Of a stretch of 5,966 bases of DNA, positions 1 to 5,716 are shown piece after piece; the first letter of the stretch is position 1; every line of letters begins with the position of its first letter. The position numbers and the translations under genes are program-made. The notes under the pieces are model-generated. The model ran no database searches. It was not told the DNA's origin and saw nothing but the letters and a program-made list of their open reading frames with translations. The DNA comes from an uncultured Alphaproteobacteria bacterium (GTDB taxonomy: Bacteria; Pseudomonadota; Alphaproteobacteria; Puniceispirillales; Puniceispirillaceae). Location of the stretch: assembly GCA_913031555.1 (NCBI GenBank), contig CAJWDO010000115.1, forward strand, positions 1 to 5,966, given 5' to 3'.

Positions 1-67
1 GCCAGTCAACGATCTTGCCCTTGCCCTCATCGCCCCACTGGGCGCCGATCACGGCCACGTTTGTCAT
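1..67 (-). CDS. purA: Adenylosuccinate synthetase, N-terminal fragment (cut by the left window edge)
   Basis: Only the first 22 codons are present. They read MTNVAVIGAQWGDEGKGKIV and then DW, which is the signature N-terminus of adenylosuccinate synthetase. The glycine-rich loop GDEGKGK (residues 12-18) includes Asp13 and Lys16, which in this family take part in IMP activation and phosphate binding. The enzyme uses GTP to join aspartate to IMP, the first committed step to AMP, in the cytoplasm. The ATG is at 65-67. A weak Shine-Dalgarno AGG lies at 75-77, 7 nt upstream of the ATG. The gene follows serA on the same strand after a 155-nt gap, so it may have its own promoter. Identity is secure despite the short length; nothing can be said about the rest of the protein. 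Confidence 0.95.
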   Translation of the reverse strand, partial: MTNVAVIGAQWGDEGKGKIVDW

Positions 68-222
68 GCTGATACCTGTCTTGCGGGATTCGCGGAAAGC
101 GGGACTGTCCTGTGCATGGCGCCGGAAGGACGCGCAAACGGCGTCAGTGATAGCCAATTATCACGCCCCCGGCAAGCCGCGCCTCACAACACAGTGCGGC
201 CGCCGCCCGCTCGCCGGCAAAC
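68..222 (-). other. serA-purA intergenic region with two inverted repeats
   Basis: This 155-nt gap holds no convincing ORF. Besides the compact hairpin at 140-167 (listed separately), it contains a longer-range inverted repeat: arms 169-177 and 209-217 pair over 9 bp with one G-U, around a 31-nt GC-rich loop containing GCGGCCGC. That could form a structure in the serA 3' UTR, but no T-run follows it, so it is not a standard intrinsic terminator. A GATAAT hexamer (minus strand, 158-163) could be a -10 element for purA, but no good -35 is found at 16-18 nt. The purA promoter therefore cannot be placed with confidence. Confidence 0.5.
140..167 (-). repeat. Inverted repeat / hairpin upstream of purA
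   Basis: GTGATA (147-152) and TATCAC (159-164) form a perfect 6-bp inverted repeat around a 6-nt AT-rich centre. Outer GGC (140-142) and GCC (165-167) can extend the stem past a 4-nt bulge. The element stands out as AT-rich within a very GC-rich gap and overlaps the GATAAT hexamer that could serve as a purA -10. It may be an operator for a dimeric regulator, a weak terminator stem for serA (no T-run follows), or chance. The repeat is directly visible; its function is inferred. Confidence 0.45.
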
Positions 223-1803
223 TCAGGCAAAATGCAGCAGATCGGCGCGCACCACCTGTGGCAGGCCACGCAATTCCGCCATCACCTCAGCGCCGATATT
301 CTGGTCGATCTCGACCAGCGCGATGGCTTCGCCGCCAGCCTCGCGGCGACCAAGATGGAAGGTCGCGATATTGATGCCGTGACGGCCGCACAGGCTGCCA
401 AGATCGCCGATGAAACCCGGCTTGTCGTAATTGCGAAGATAGAGCAGCGTGTCGGGGAAATCGGCCTCGACGGGGATCGACTGCACCTCGACAATCCGCG
501 CCTTGTCACCACCGACCAGCGTGCCGGCGATGGTCCGCGCGCCGCCGCTGTAGGTCACGGTCACGCGAAGAAGCGTTTCATAATCGCAGCGCCGCTCATG
601 CCTCACCGTCGACAGCGCGATGCCGTTCGAGGCGGCAAGCGCCGCCGCGTTCACCATATTCACCGAATCCATAACAGGGCCAAGCAGGCCGGCCATGGTC
701 GAGGCGACAACAGGTTCCGGGTTCAGGCCGGCAGCCTTGCCGTCAAATTCAATGCTGACAGAGCTCAGATCGGTGCTTTCCACCTGCCCGAGAAAGGCAC
801 CCAGCTTACGGCCAAGCTCCATATAGGGCTTCAGGATCGGCGCCTCCTCGGCAGACACCGATGCCATGTTAAGCGCATTCGTCACCGCGCCATTGACCAG
901 AAAATCAGCCATCTGTTCGGCAACCTGAAGGGCGACCTTTTCCTGCGCTTCGGTCGTGCTGGCGCCAAGATGCGGGGTGGCAATGACATTCTCCATGCCG
1001 AACAGCGCGTTCTCGCGCGCCGGTTCGGTCTCGAACACGTCAAGCGCGGCCCCGGCGACATGGCCGTTCGCCAGTGCCGCCGCCAGCGCCAGCTCGTCAA
1101 CCAGCCCGCCACGCGCACAATTGACAATGCGCACCCCTGCCCGCGTCCTGTTCAGCGCGTCAGCCGACAGGATGTTGCGGGTCTGGTCGGTCAGCGGCGT
1201 ATGAAGCGTAATGAAATCAGCGGCGGCAAGAAGGTCGTCAAGATCGACCTTTTCAACCCCGATGCGCCGCGCGGTTTCCGGCGTCAGGAACGGGTCATAG
1301 GCGACAATCTTCATCTTCAGCCCCAGCGCCCGGTCGGCGACGATCGACCCTATATTGCCGCAGCCGATCAGGCCGAGGGTCTTGCCGGTGATCTCGGTTC
1401 CCATGAACCGCGATTTTTCCCATTTGCCGGCCTGGGTTGATTCATTGGCGGCCGGAATCTGCCTCGCCAGCGCAAGGATCATCGAGATAGCATGCTCGGC
1501 TGTTGTGACAGCGTTGCCGTGCGGCGTGTTCATCACAACGACACCGCGCGCCGTCGCCGCCGGAATATCGACATTGTCGACCCCGATGCCGGCCCGGCCA
1601 ACGATTTTCAGATTGTCGGCGGCGGCGAGAATCTCCTCGGTCACCTTGGTGGCGGACCGGATGGCAAGCCCGTCATAACCGCCGATGATGGCGGCAAGTT
1701 CGGCCGGATCAAGGCCGGTCTTCACATCGACCTCGACCCCACGAGACTCGAGAATATCCACAGCCCGCGGGCTGAGCTTGTCGCTGATAAGAACCTTTGG
1801 CAC
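223..1803 (-). CDS. serA: D-3-phosphoglycerate dehydrogenase, long ACT-domain form
   Basis: This enzyme oxidises 3-phosphoglycerate to 3-phosphohydroxypyruvate with NAD+, the first step of serine synthesis. The product has 526 residues, the usual length of the long form. The substrate-binding domain spans about 1-98 and 285-315, and the nucleotide-binding domain about 99-284. The NAD motif GLIGCGNIG is at 144-152 and the ribose-binding acidic residue is Asp170. The catalytic triad appears as Arg231 (NCARGG), Glu260 (ETEP) and His278 (TPHLG). An intervening regulatory (ASB-type) domain covers about 317-450, and a C-terminal ACT domain about 453-526 suggests serine feedback, although the effector was not tested. 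The GTG start at 1801-1803 is chosen because it gives the family N-terminus MPKVLISDKLSP and is preceded by AGAAGGGA. An in-frame ATG 10 codons upstream lies within a hairpin and lacks a good ribosome binding site. The gene follows serC by 67 nt, most likely in one operon. Confidence 0.97.
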   Translation of the reverse strand: MPKVLISDKLSPRAVDILESRGVEVDVKTGLDPAELAAIIGGYDGLAIRSATKVTEEILAAADNLKIVGRAGIGVDNVDIPAATARGVVVMNTPHGNAVTTAEHAISMILALARQIPAANESTQAGKWEKSRFMGTEITGKTLGLIGCGNIGSIVADRALGLKMKIVAYDPFLTPETARRIGVEKVDLDDLLAAADFITLHTPLTDQTRNILSADALNRTRAGVRIVNCARGGLVDELALAAALANGHVAGAALDVFETEPARENALFGMENVIATPHLGASTTEAQEKVALQVAEQMADFLVNGAVTNALNMASVSAEEAPILKPYMELGRKLGAFLGQVESTDLSSVSIEFDGKAAGLNPEPVVASTMAGLLGPVMDSVNMVNAAALAASNGIALSTVRHERRCDYETLLRVTVTYSGGARTIAGTLVGGDKARIVEVQSIPVEADFPDTLLYLRNYDKPGFIGDLGSLCGRHGINIATFHLGRREAGGEAIALVEIDQNIGAEVMAELRGLPQVVRADLLHFA

Positions 1804-1810
1804 GGTTTCG

Positions 1811-1818
1811 TCCCTTCT
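1811..1818 (-). promoter_or_regulatory. serA ribosome binding site (decides the GTG start)
   Basis: The minus strand reads AGAAGGGA, 7 nt before the GTG at 1803. This is the strongest Shine-Dalgarno match near the start and supports GTG over the ATG at 1831-1833. Its first base is also the last base of the hairpin at 1818-1832. Confidence 0.75.
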
Positions 1819-1832
1819 GACGCGATGCGTCA
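1818..1832 (-). promoter_or_regulatory. Perfect hairpin abutting the serA ribosome binding site
   Basis: The 15-nt sequence TGACGCATCGCGTCA (minus strand) is a perfect inverted repeat, with 6-bp arms at 1818-1823 and 1827-1832 and a 3-nt centre. In RNA it would place a small stem directly against the serA Shine-Dalgarno and would bury the upstream alternative ATG (1831-1833). It could tune serA translation, or as DNA be a binding site for a dimeric protein. The symmetry is seen directly; a role is inferred. Confidence 0.5.
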
Positions 1833-1840
1833 TCTGCAAT

Positions 1841-1876
1841 TTTGTATGATGGTCAGGCTTTGTATGGTGGTCAGGC
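1841..1876 (-). repeat. 18-bp tandem duplication carrying the serC stop codon
   Basis: Two directly adjacent 18-bp copies occupy 1841-1858 and 1859-1876 and differ at one base (on the plus strand, TTTGTATGATGGTCAGGC versus TTTGTATGGTGGTCAGGC). The copy at 1859-1876 contains the serC stop TGA (1871-1873). Because 18 is a multiple of three, the other copy places a second TGA (1853-1855) in the same frame. The array fills about half of the serC-serA gap. Confidence 0.9.
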
Positions 1877-3064
1877 GGCCGCCTGCCGGTGGTGCGCGCG
1901 GGCAACCTCATAGGCCCAGTCGACCCATGGCAACAGTCTTTCGATATCCACCGGGTCGACAGTCGGCCCGCCCCAGATCCGCAACCCCGTAGGGGCGTCA
2001 CGATAGGCGTTGATGTCGACGGCGACGCCCTCATCCTCAAGGCGCGCCAACATGTCCTTGACCAGCGCTTTCTGCACCGATTCCTCCTGCGCGCCGAACC
2101 AGTCATCGGTGATGACAAGGCACAGCGCGGTTTGCGACATGGTCGCCGGATTGCTGGCGAGCGAGGCGAAATGGGGGGTGCTGGCAAGCCAGGTCCGGAA
2201 ATGATCAAAGCTTTCATTCACACGGCCGATCAACCCCTTGGCACCGCCAAGCCCTTCGGCCCAGGTCAGCGTATCGATGGCATCCTCGATAACCAGCATC
2301 GACGGGGTGTTGATGGTCGCGCCTTCGAACAGCGCGGTATCGAGCGCGCCCTTCTTGTGAAGCTTGAAAATCTTCGGCACCGGCCATGATGGCTGATGGC
2401 TGTTGACCCGTTCAACGGCACGCGGCGACAGGATGATGACACCATGTCCGCCCTCGCCACCAAGCGCCTTCTGAAAGCTGAAGGTAACAACATCAAGCTT
2501 GTCCCACGGCATCTCCATCGCGAAAACAGCCGAGGTGGCATCGCAGATTGTCAGGCCAGCCCGGTCATCCGGGATCCAGTCACCATCGGGAACCCGCACA
2601 CCCGACGCGGTGCCGTTCCAGGTAAAGACCACGTCATGTTCGAAATTGACCTTCGACAGATCGGGAAGATCGCCATAGGCGGCCTCATGGCAGACCAGCT
2701 TGTCCAGCTTCAGCTCGCCGACCGCGTCCTTGACCCACAGCTTGCCGAACGCCTCCCAGCCAAGAACATCGACGCCGCGCGCGCCAAGAAGCGACCACAT
2801 CGCCATCTCGACAGCGCCTGTATCCGAACCCGGCACGATGCCGACAAGATAATCCTCGGGCAGCGCCAGGGTGGCGTGGATCATCGCGATACATTTCTGA
2901 ATACGGGATTTCGGATGGCGGGCGCGGTGCGAGCGACCGAGCGATGCGGTGTCGAGCGCGGCTGGGGTCCATCCTGGCCGTTTGCGGGTAGGTCCCGTCG
3001 AAAACAGCGGCGATACCGGCTTGATAGCCGGCTTGGCTGCAAGCAGCCCGGTTATGATGGTCAT
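1871..3064 (-). CDS. serC: Phosphoserine aminotransferase (Methanosarcina-like / alphaproteobacterial type)
   Basis: This PLP enzyme transfers an amino group from glutamate to 3-phosphohydroxypyruvate, giving O-phosphoserine, the second step of serine synthesis; the class can also act in pyridoxine synthesis. The product has 397 residues. The N-terminal substrate/phosphate-binding segment FSTGPTRKRPGW is at 21-32, followed by GRSHR at 43-47. Asp175 in ICDATSAVF is the expected partner of the PLP ring nitrogen. Lys199 in SFQKALGGEGGHG is the predicted Schiff-base lysine. These motifs match the SerC form common in Alphaproteobacteria rather than the E. coli form. The ATG at 3062-3064 is chosen because GAGGG (3069-3073) precedes it; an in-frame ATG at 3080-3082 would add six residues, and a further upstream one at 3121 is unlikely. 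The stop is TGA, with a second in-frame TGA 18 nt on. serA follows after 67 nt. The gene is preceded by a structured leader. Confidence 0.96.
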   Translation of the reverse strand: MTIITGLLAAKPAIKPVSPLFSTGPTRKRPGWTPAALDTASLGRSHRARHPKSRIQKCIAMIHATLALPEDYLVGIVPGSDTGAVEMAMWSLLGARGVDVLGWEAFGKLWVKDAVGELKLDKLVCHEAAYGDLPDLSKVNFEHDVVFTWNGTASGVRVPDGDWIPDDRAGLTICDATSAVFAMEMPWDKLDVVTFSFQKALGGEGGHGVIILSPRAVERVNSHQPSWPVPKIFKLHKKGALDTALFEGATINTPSMLVIEDAIDTLTWAEGLGGAKGLIGRVNESFDHFRTWLASTPHFASLASNPATMSQTALCLVITDDWFGAQEESVQKALVKDMLARLEDEGVAVDINAYRDAPTGLRIWGGPTVDPVDIERLLPWVDWAYEVARAHHRQAAA

Positions 3065-3085
3065 AACGCCCTCATCAATCATGTT

Positions 3086-3151
3086 GCCACCCGTTGGGGG
3101 GTGACGGCCCACGCAGAACATGGGCCAGCCGCCTGTTCAGGTCAACAGCCG
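3086..3151 (-). promoter_or_regulatory. Structured serC leader: three consecutive hairpins (candidate serC RNA motif)
   Basis: In transcript order, the first hairpin is 3151-3130 (8-nt arms with one G-G mismatch, loop GACCTG). The second is 3126-3106 (8-bp stem with one G-U, loop TTCTG). The third is 3105-3086 (7-bp stem with one G-U, loop CCCAAC). The second and third abut with no spacer. The third stem occupies the GGGTGG just before the alternative ATG at 3080-3082, while the GAGGG used for the main start lies outside it. A conserved RNA called the serC motif is known upstream of serC-serA operons in Alphaproteobacteria, and the position fits; I cannot verify the match from memory of its consensus. 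No T-run follows, so a terminator-type attenuator is not evident. Confidence 0.5.
3117..3145 (-). promoter_or_regulatory. Candidate serC promoter (TTGACC - 17 nt - CATGTT)
   Basis: The minus strand has TTGACC (3140-3145), a 17-nt spacer and CATGTT (3117-3122). The -35 is good and the -10 poor. If used, transcription would start near 3110, leaving the first hairpin and much of the second out of the RNA. It therefore competes with the leader interpretation. The alternative is the TATAAA hexamer at 3179-3184. Confidence 0.35.
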
Positions 3152-3178
3152 ATCCGGGCACTACATGAAAGATTTTGC

Positions 3179-3184
3179 TTTATA
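3179..3184 (-). promoter_or_regulatory. Candidate -10 element (TATAAA) giving a long serC leader
   Basis: TATAAA on the minus strand lies in the AT-rich stretch just after the glmM stop codon. Transcription from it would begin near 3172 and include all three hairpins in a leader of about 108 nt. No good -35 is seen at 16-18 nt upstream, so the call is weak. Confidence 0.3.
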
Positions 3185-3198
3185 CTAGGGATCTGTTT

Positions 3199-4560
3199 TT
3201 ATTCAGTATTTTTTAACTCGGATTTGATGAGCAAAATTATTTCACCAATTGTGTTATCGACAAGTGCCTCGTCATCGGCTTCGACCATCACACGCAGCAG
3301 GCTCTCAGTCCCGGAGGCACGCACCAGCAGACGCCCCTTGTCTGCCAGCTTCGATTCAATCTCCGCCAGCCCGGCAACCACCGCTGGAAGGTCAAGCACC
3401 GAGCGCTCGAAGCCGCGCAGATTTTCCATCTTCTGGCACTTTGGGGCGAACATGTGGAAAAGCTTGCTTGCCGGCCTGTCATCCTGCGCCAGCAGACGCA
3501 GCATCTGCAGCGCGGCGATCAAGCCGTCGCCGGAAGTGCTGAGAGACGTCATCAGGATATGGCCAGAGGATTCACCGCCAAGATTGATGTCATCGCGGCG
3601 CATCGCCTCCAGCACATAACGGTCCCCGACCTTTGTGCGGTGCAGAGTCAGGCCAAGCCCGTCGAGAAAGGGCTCGATACCGCCATTCGTCATCATCGTA
3701 CCAACGATGCCGCCGCCTGTCAGCGTGCCAGCCTCCCGCATCGTGTTGGCAAGACAGGCAAGAAGCTGATCACCGTCAATCACCACCCCGCGTTCATCGA
3801 CCATGATGAGGCGGTCGGCGTCACCATCAAGAGCGATCCCGATATCGGCCCCCACCTCCAGAACCCGCGACGCCAGCACTTCGGGATGTACGGCACCACA
3901 ACCTTCATTGATGTTGAACCCGTCAGGACTGTCAGCCATCACCGTGACCTCGGCACCAAGATCGCGAAGCGTGTCGGGGGCGGTACGGTAGGCCGCGCCA
4001 TTGGCACAGTCGACAACGATTTTAAGGCCATCAAACCTGACCTCGGACGGCAAGGTCGATTTGGCGAATTCGACATAGCGGCCGACCGAATCCAGCATCC
4101 GCGCGGCGCGGCCAAGATCGACCGGTGCCGACAATTCTATCGACCCGGCCGCCAGATCGGAAATTCCGTCCTCGATCGCATCGGCAAGTTTGTAGCCATC
4201 AGGGCCGAAAAGTTTGATGCCATTATCCTCGAAAGGATTATGGCTGGCCGAGATCATCACCCCTAGATGCGCCCGCAGCGACATGGTGAGATAGGCCACA
4301 CCGGGTGTCGGCATTGGCCCCAGAAGGCGGCAATCCATGCCGATCGAGGTAAAACCGGCGACCAGAGCAGCCTCGACCATATAGCCGGAAACGCGCGTGT
4401 CCTTGCCAATCACGACAAGCGGCCTGCCGGTCCGGCCTTCGGGATTGTTGTCGATGAACCAACGACCGGAGGCAAGCGCCAGCCTGACAATCGCCTCGGC
4501 GGTCATGGCACCGGTATTCACCCGCGCCCGGACGCCGTCCGTTCCAAACATGCCAGCCAT
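3199..4560 (-). CDS. glmM: Phosphoglucosamine mutase
   Basis: This cytoplasmic enzyme interconverts glucosamine-6-phosphate and glucosamine-1-phosphate on the way to UDP-GlcNAc for peptidoglycan and lipopolysaccharide. The product has 453 residues, close to the usual length of about 445-450. It opens with FGTDGVR (5-11). The phosphoserine loop ISASHNPF is at 103-110, with Ser106 the predicted phosphorylated residue. The Mg2+ loop DGDADR is at 245-250, the sugar-specificity loop GGESSGH at 328-334, and the C-terminal phosphate-binding loop RASGTES at 414-420. The last position of that loop is more often proline (SGTEP); here it is serine, a mild variant. The ATG at 4558-4560 is preceded by GGGGAAGAG (4566-4574), a good ribosome binding site. 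It follows folP by 67 nt, a gap that may contain its own promoter. The ftsH-folP-glmM order is a common bacterial neighbourhood. Confidence 0.97.
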   Translation of the reverse strand: MAGMFGTDGVRARVNTGAMTAEAIVRLALASGRWFIDNNPEGRTGRPLVVIGKDTRVSGYMVEAALVAGFTSIGMDCRLLGPMPTPGVAYLTMSLRAHLGVMISASHNPFEDNGIKLFGPDGYKLADAIEDGISDLAAGSIELSAPVDLGRAARMLDSVGRYVEFAKSTLPSEVRFDGLKIVVDCANGAAYRTAPDTLRDLGAEVTVMADSPDGFNINEGCGAVHPEVLASRVLEVGADIGIALDGDADRLIMVDERGVVIDGDQLLACLANTMREAGTLTGGGIVGTMMTNGGIEPFLDGLGLTLHRTKVGDRYVLEAMRRDDINLGGESSGHILMTSLSTSGDGLIAALQMLRLLAQDDRPASKLFHMFAPKCQKMENLRGFERSVLDLPAVVAGLAEIESKLADKGRLLVRASGTESLLRVMVEADDEALVDNTIGEIILLIKSELKNTE

Positions 4561-4594
4561 CGGCGCTCTTCCCCGTCAGATTCAATCACCCGCC

Positions 4595-4623
4595 ACAATA
4601 GATTTGGGGCGGACATTACTCAA
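4595..4623 (-). promoter_or_regulatory. Candidate glmM promoter (TTGAGT - 17 nt - TATTGT)
   Basis: In the folP-glmM gap the minus strand has TTGAGT (4618-4623), exactly 17 nt, then TATTGT (4595-4600); each hexamer matches the sigma-70 consensus at four of six positions. Transcription would start near 4588, leaving a short 5' UTR of roughly 28 nt. An imperfect hairpin (arms 4590-4597 and 4605-4612, one mismatch) overlaps the -10 and has no T-run, so it does not look like a folP terminator. Read-through from folP plus internal initiation is plausible. Confidence 0.45.
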
Positions 4624-4627
4624 GCCG

Positions 4628-5707
4628 CTATGCACTCGCCATCAGCGCCAGCTGTATGGCCAGCGCCTGTCTTGTCTCGGCAACATCATGAACGCGCAAA
4701 AGCTGGCATCCCTGCACCACCGCCGTCATCGCAAGACCAAGCGAGCCGGCAAGCCGTTGATCCGCCGGCTCTCCTGCCGAAAGGGTGGCAATCGAGGATT
4801 TGCGGCTTGTCCCGACAAGGATCGGCACGCCGAGCCCGTGAAACATCGACGTCCAGGCAATCAGTGACATGTTATGCCCCGGCGACTTGCCAAACCCAAA
4901 TCCCGGATCGATGGCGATCCGTGCGCGGGAAATACCGGCGGCCTCGGCACTGGTGATCCGATCTTCCAGAAACTCGTAGATCTCGACCGGCGCGAAACCA
5001 TAATGCGGGTCCTGCTGCATCGTTTCGGGCGTACCCTGCATATGCATGATGGCGACGGCGGCACCGCTGGCGGCAGCGGCATCAGGCGCACCCTCACCGC
5101 GCAGACCGTTCACATCATTGATGATGCCGGCACCGGCGGCAGTGGCGCGTGACATCACCTCTGCATGCCGGGTGTCGATGGACAACACGGCACCGGCACC
5201 CTTCAGGCCGGCGATGGGCGGCAGGACGCGGGCAAGTTCCTGATTGCGGGTTACCGGCTCGGCACCCGGCCGCGTCGATTCACCGCCGATATCGACAATG
5301 CCGGCACCGGCCTCGATCATCGCACGGCCAGCGGCGACGGCACGCGCCGGCGCGCTATGCTGGCCACCATCGGAAAAACTGTCCGGTGTGACATTGAGGA
5401 TGCCCATAATGGCTGGATGATCAAGCGTCAGGCCTGCCCAGTCGGGCCGCGGTGCGATCAACCGGTCAATCGCAGCAACGGCCTTGTTACGATCATCGGC
5501 CGCCGCCAGAAAATCATCCGGGCTGTGCCTTGAAACACTGTAGCCTGTCTTGTCACGCTGCACGATATCGACAACGTCGAATGAGGCCCGGCCACCGGCA
5601 AGACGATGCGCACCGGCCGGCACCGGGATCGGCCGAATCCAGGTCGGAATCGCGAAAGGCGGCGCTTGCGGCGCCGCCAATCGTGTCAGGTCGGGGATAT
5701 CAGTCAC
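4628..5707 (-). CDS. folP: Dihydropteroate synthase with N-terminal extension
   Basis: This enzyme condenses 6-hydroxymethyl-7,8-dihydropterin pyrophosphate with p-aminobenzoate to give dihydropteroate, the sulfonamide-sensitive step of folate synthesis. The product has 359 residues against about 280 for E. coli FolP. The core starts near residue 97: MGILNVTPDSFSDGG (101-115), DIGGESTRPGA (139-149), SIDT (176-179), INDV (196-199), IDPGFGFGK (266-274), GTSRKS (299-304) and LRVHDV (337-342). Residues 1-96 are extra; they include TWIRPIPVP and LAGGRASFDVVDIV, and extensions of this kind occur in other alphaproteobacterial FolP proteins. The start is GTG (5705-5707) with no clear Shine-Dalgarno. 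No ATG occurs in frame before codon 101, and that one would remove the first core strand, so the GTG is the best choice. It lies 9 nt after the ftsH stop, suggesting translational coupling. Confidence 0.95.
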   Translation of the reverse strand: MTDIPDLTRLAAPQAPPFAIPTWIRPIPVPAGAHRLAGGRASFDVVDIVQRDKTGYSVSRHSPDDFLAAADDRNKAVAAIDRLIAPRPDWAGLTLDHPAIMGILNVTPDSFSDGGQHSAPARAVAAGRAMIEAGAGIVDIGGESTRPGAEPVTRNQELARVLPPIAGLKGAGAVLSIDTRHAEVMSRATAAGAGIINDVNGLRGEGAPDAAAASGAAVAIMHMQGTPETMQQDPHYGFAPVEIYEFLEDRITSAEAAGISRARIAIDPGFGFGKSPGHNMSLIAWTSMFHGLGVPILVGTSRKSSIATLSAGEPADQRLAGSLGLAMTAVVQGCQLLRVHDVAETRQALAIQLALMASA

Positions 5708-5716
5708 GTTTTTGTA

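Noticed and set aside
196..217. GC-rich region after serA as an intrinsic terminator
   Set aside because: It can pair with 169-177, but there is no T-run on the transcript side, so a standard terminator is not supported.
232..1440. Open frame of 402 codons on the plus strand, antisense to serA
   Set aside because: It lies entirely opposite a secure gene, and its translation is rich in Arg, His and Gln with no recognisable domain, as expected from the complement of GC-rich coding sequence.
1804..2217. Extension of the serA frame upstream through the end of serC
   Set aside because: The open frame continues past the true start, but the family N-terminus begins at the GTG at 1803 with a strong ribosome binding site, and the extension overlaps serC codons.
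3065..3121. Longer serC start at 3121, adding 19 residues
   Set aside because: The added residues are encoded by the hairpin-rich leader and do not resemble the family N-terminus; the ATG at 3064 has GAGGG just upstream.
2396..3619. Open frame of 407 codons on the plus strand across serC, the serC leader and the end of glmM
   Set aside because: It runs antisense through two confident genes and has low-complexity basic composition and no family motif. It is a by-product of GC-rich codon use.
3454..4266. Open frame of 270 codons on the plus strand, antisense to glmM
   Set aside because: It is fully inside glmM, shows no domain and has shadow-frame composition.
4590..4612. Imperfect hairpin between folP and glmM as a folP terminator
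   Set aside because: The stem has a mismatch and lacks a following T-run; it overlaps a better-supported promoter candidate.
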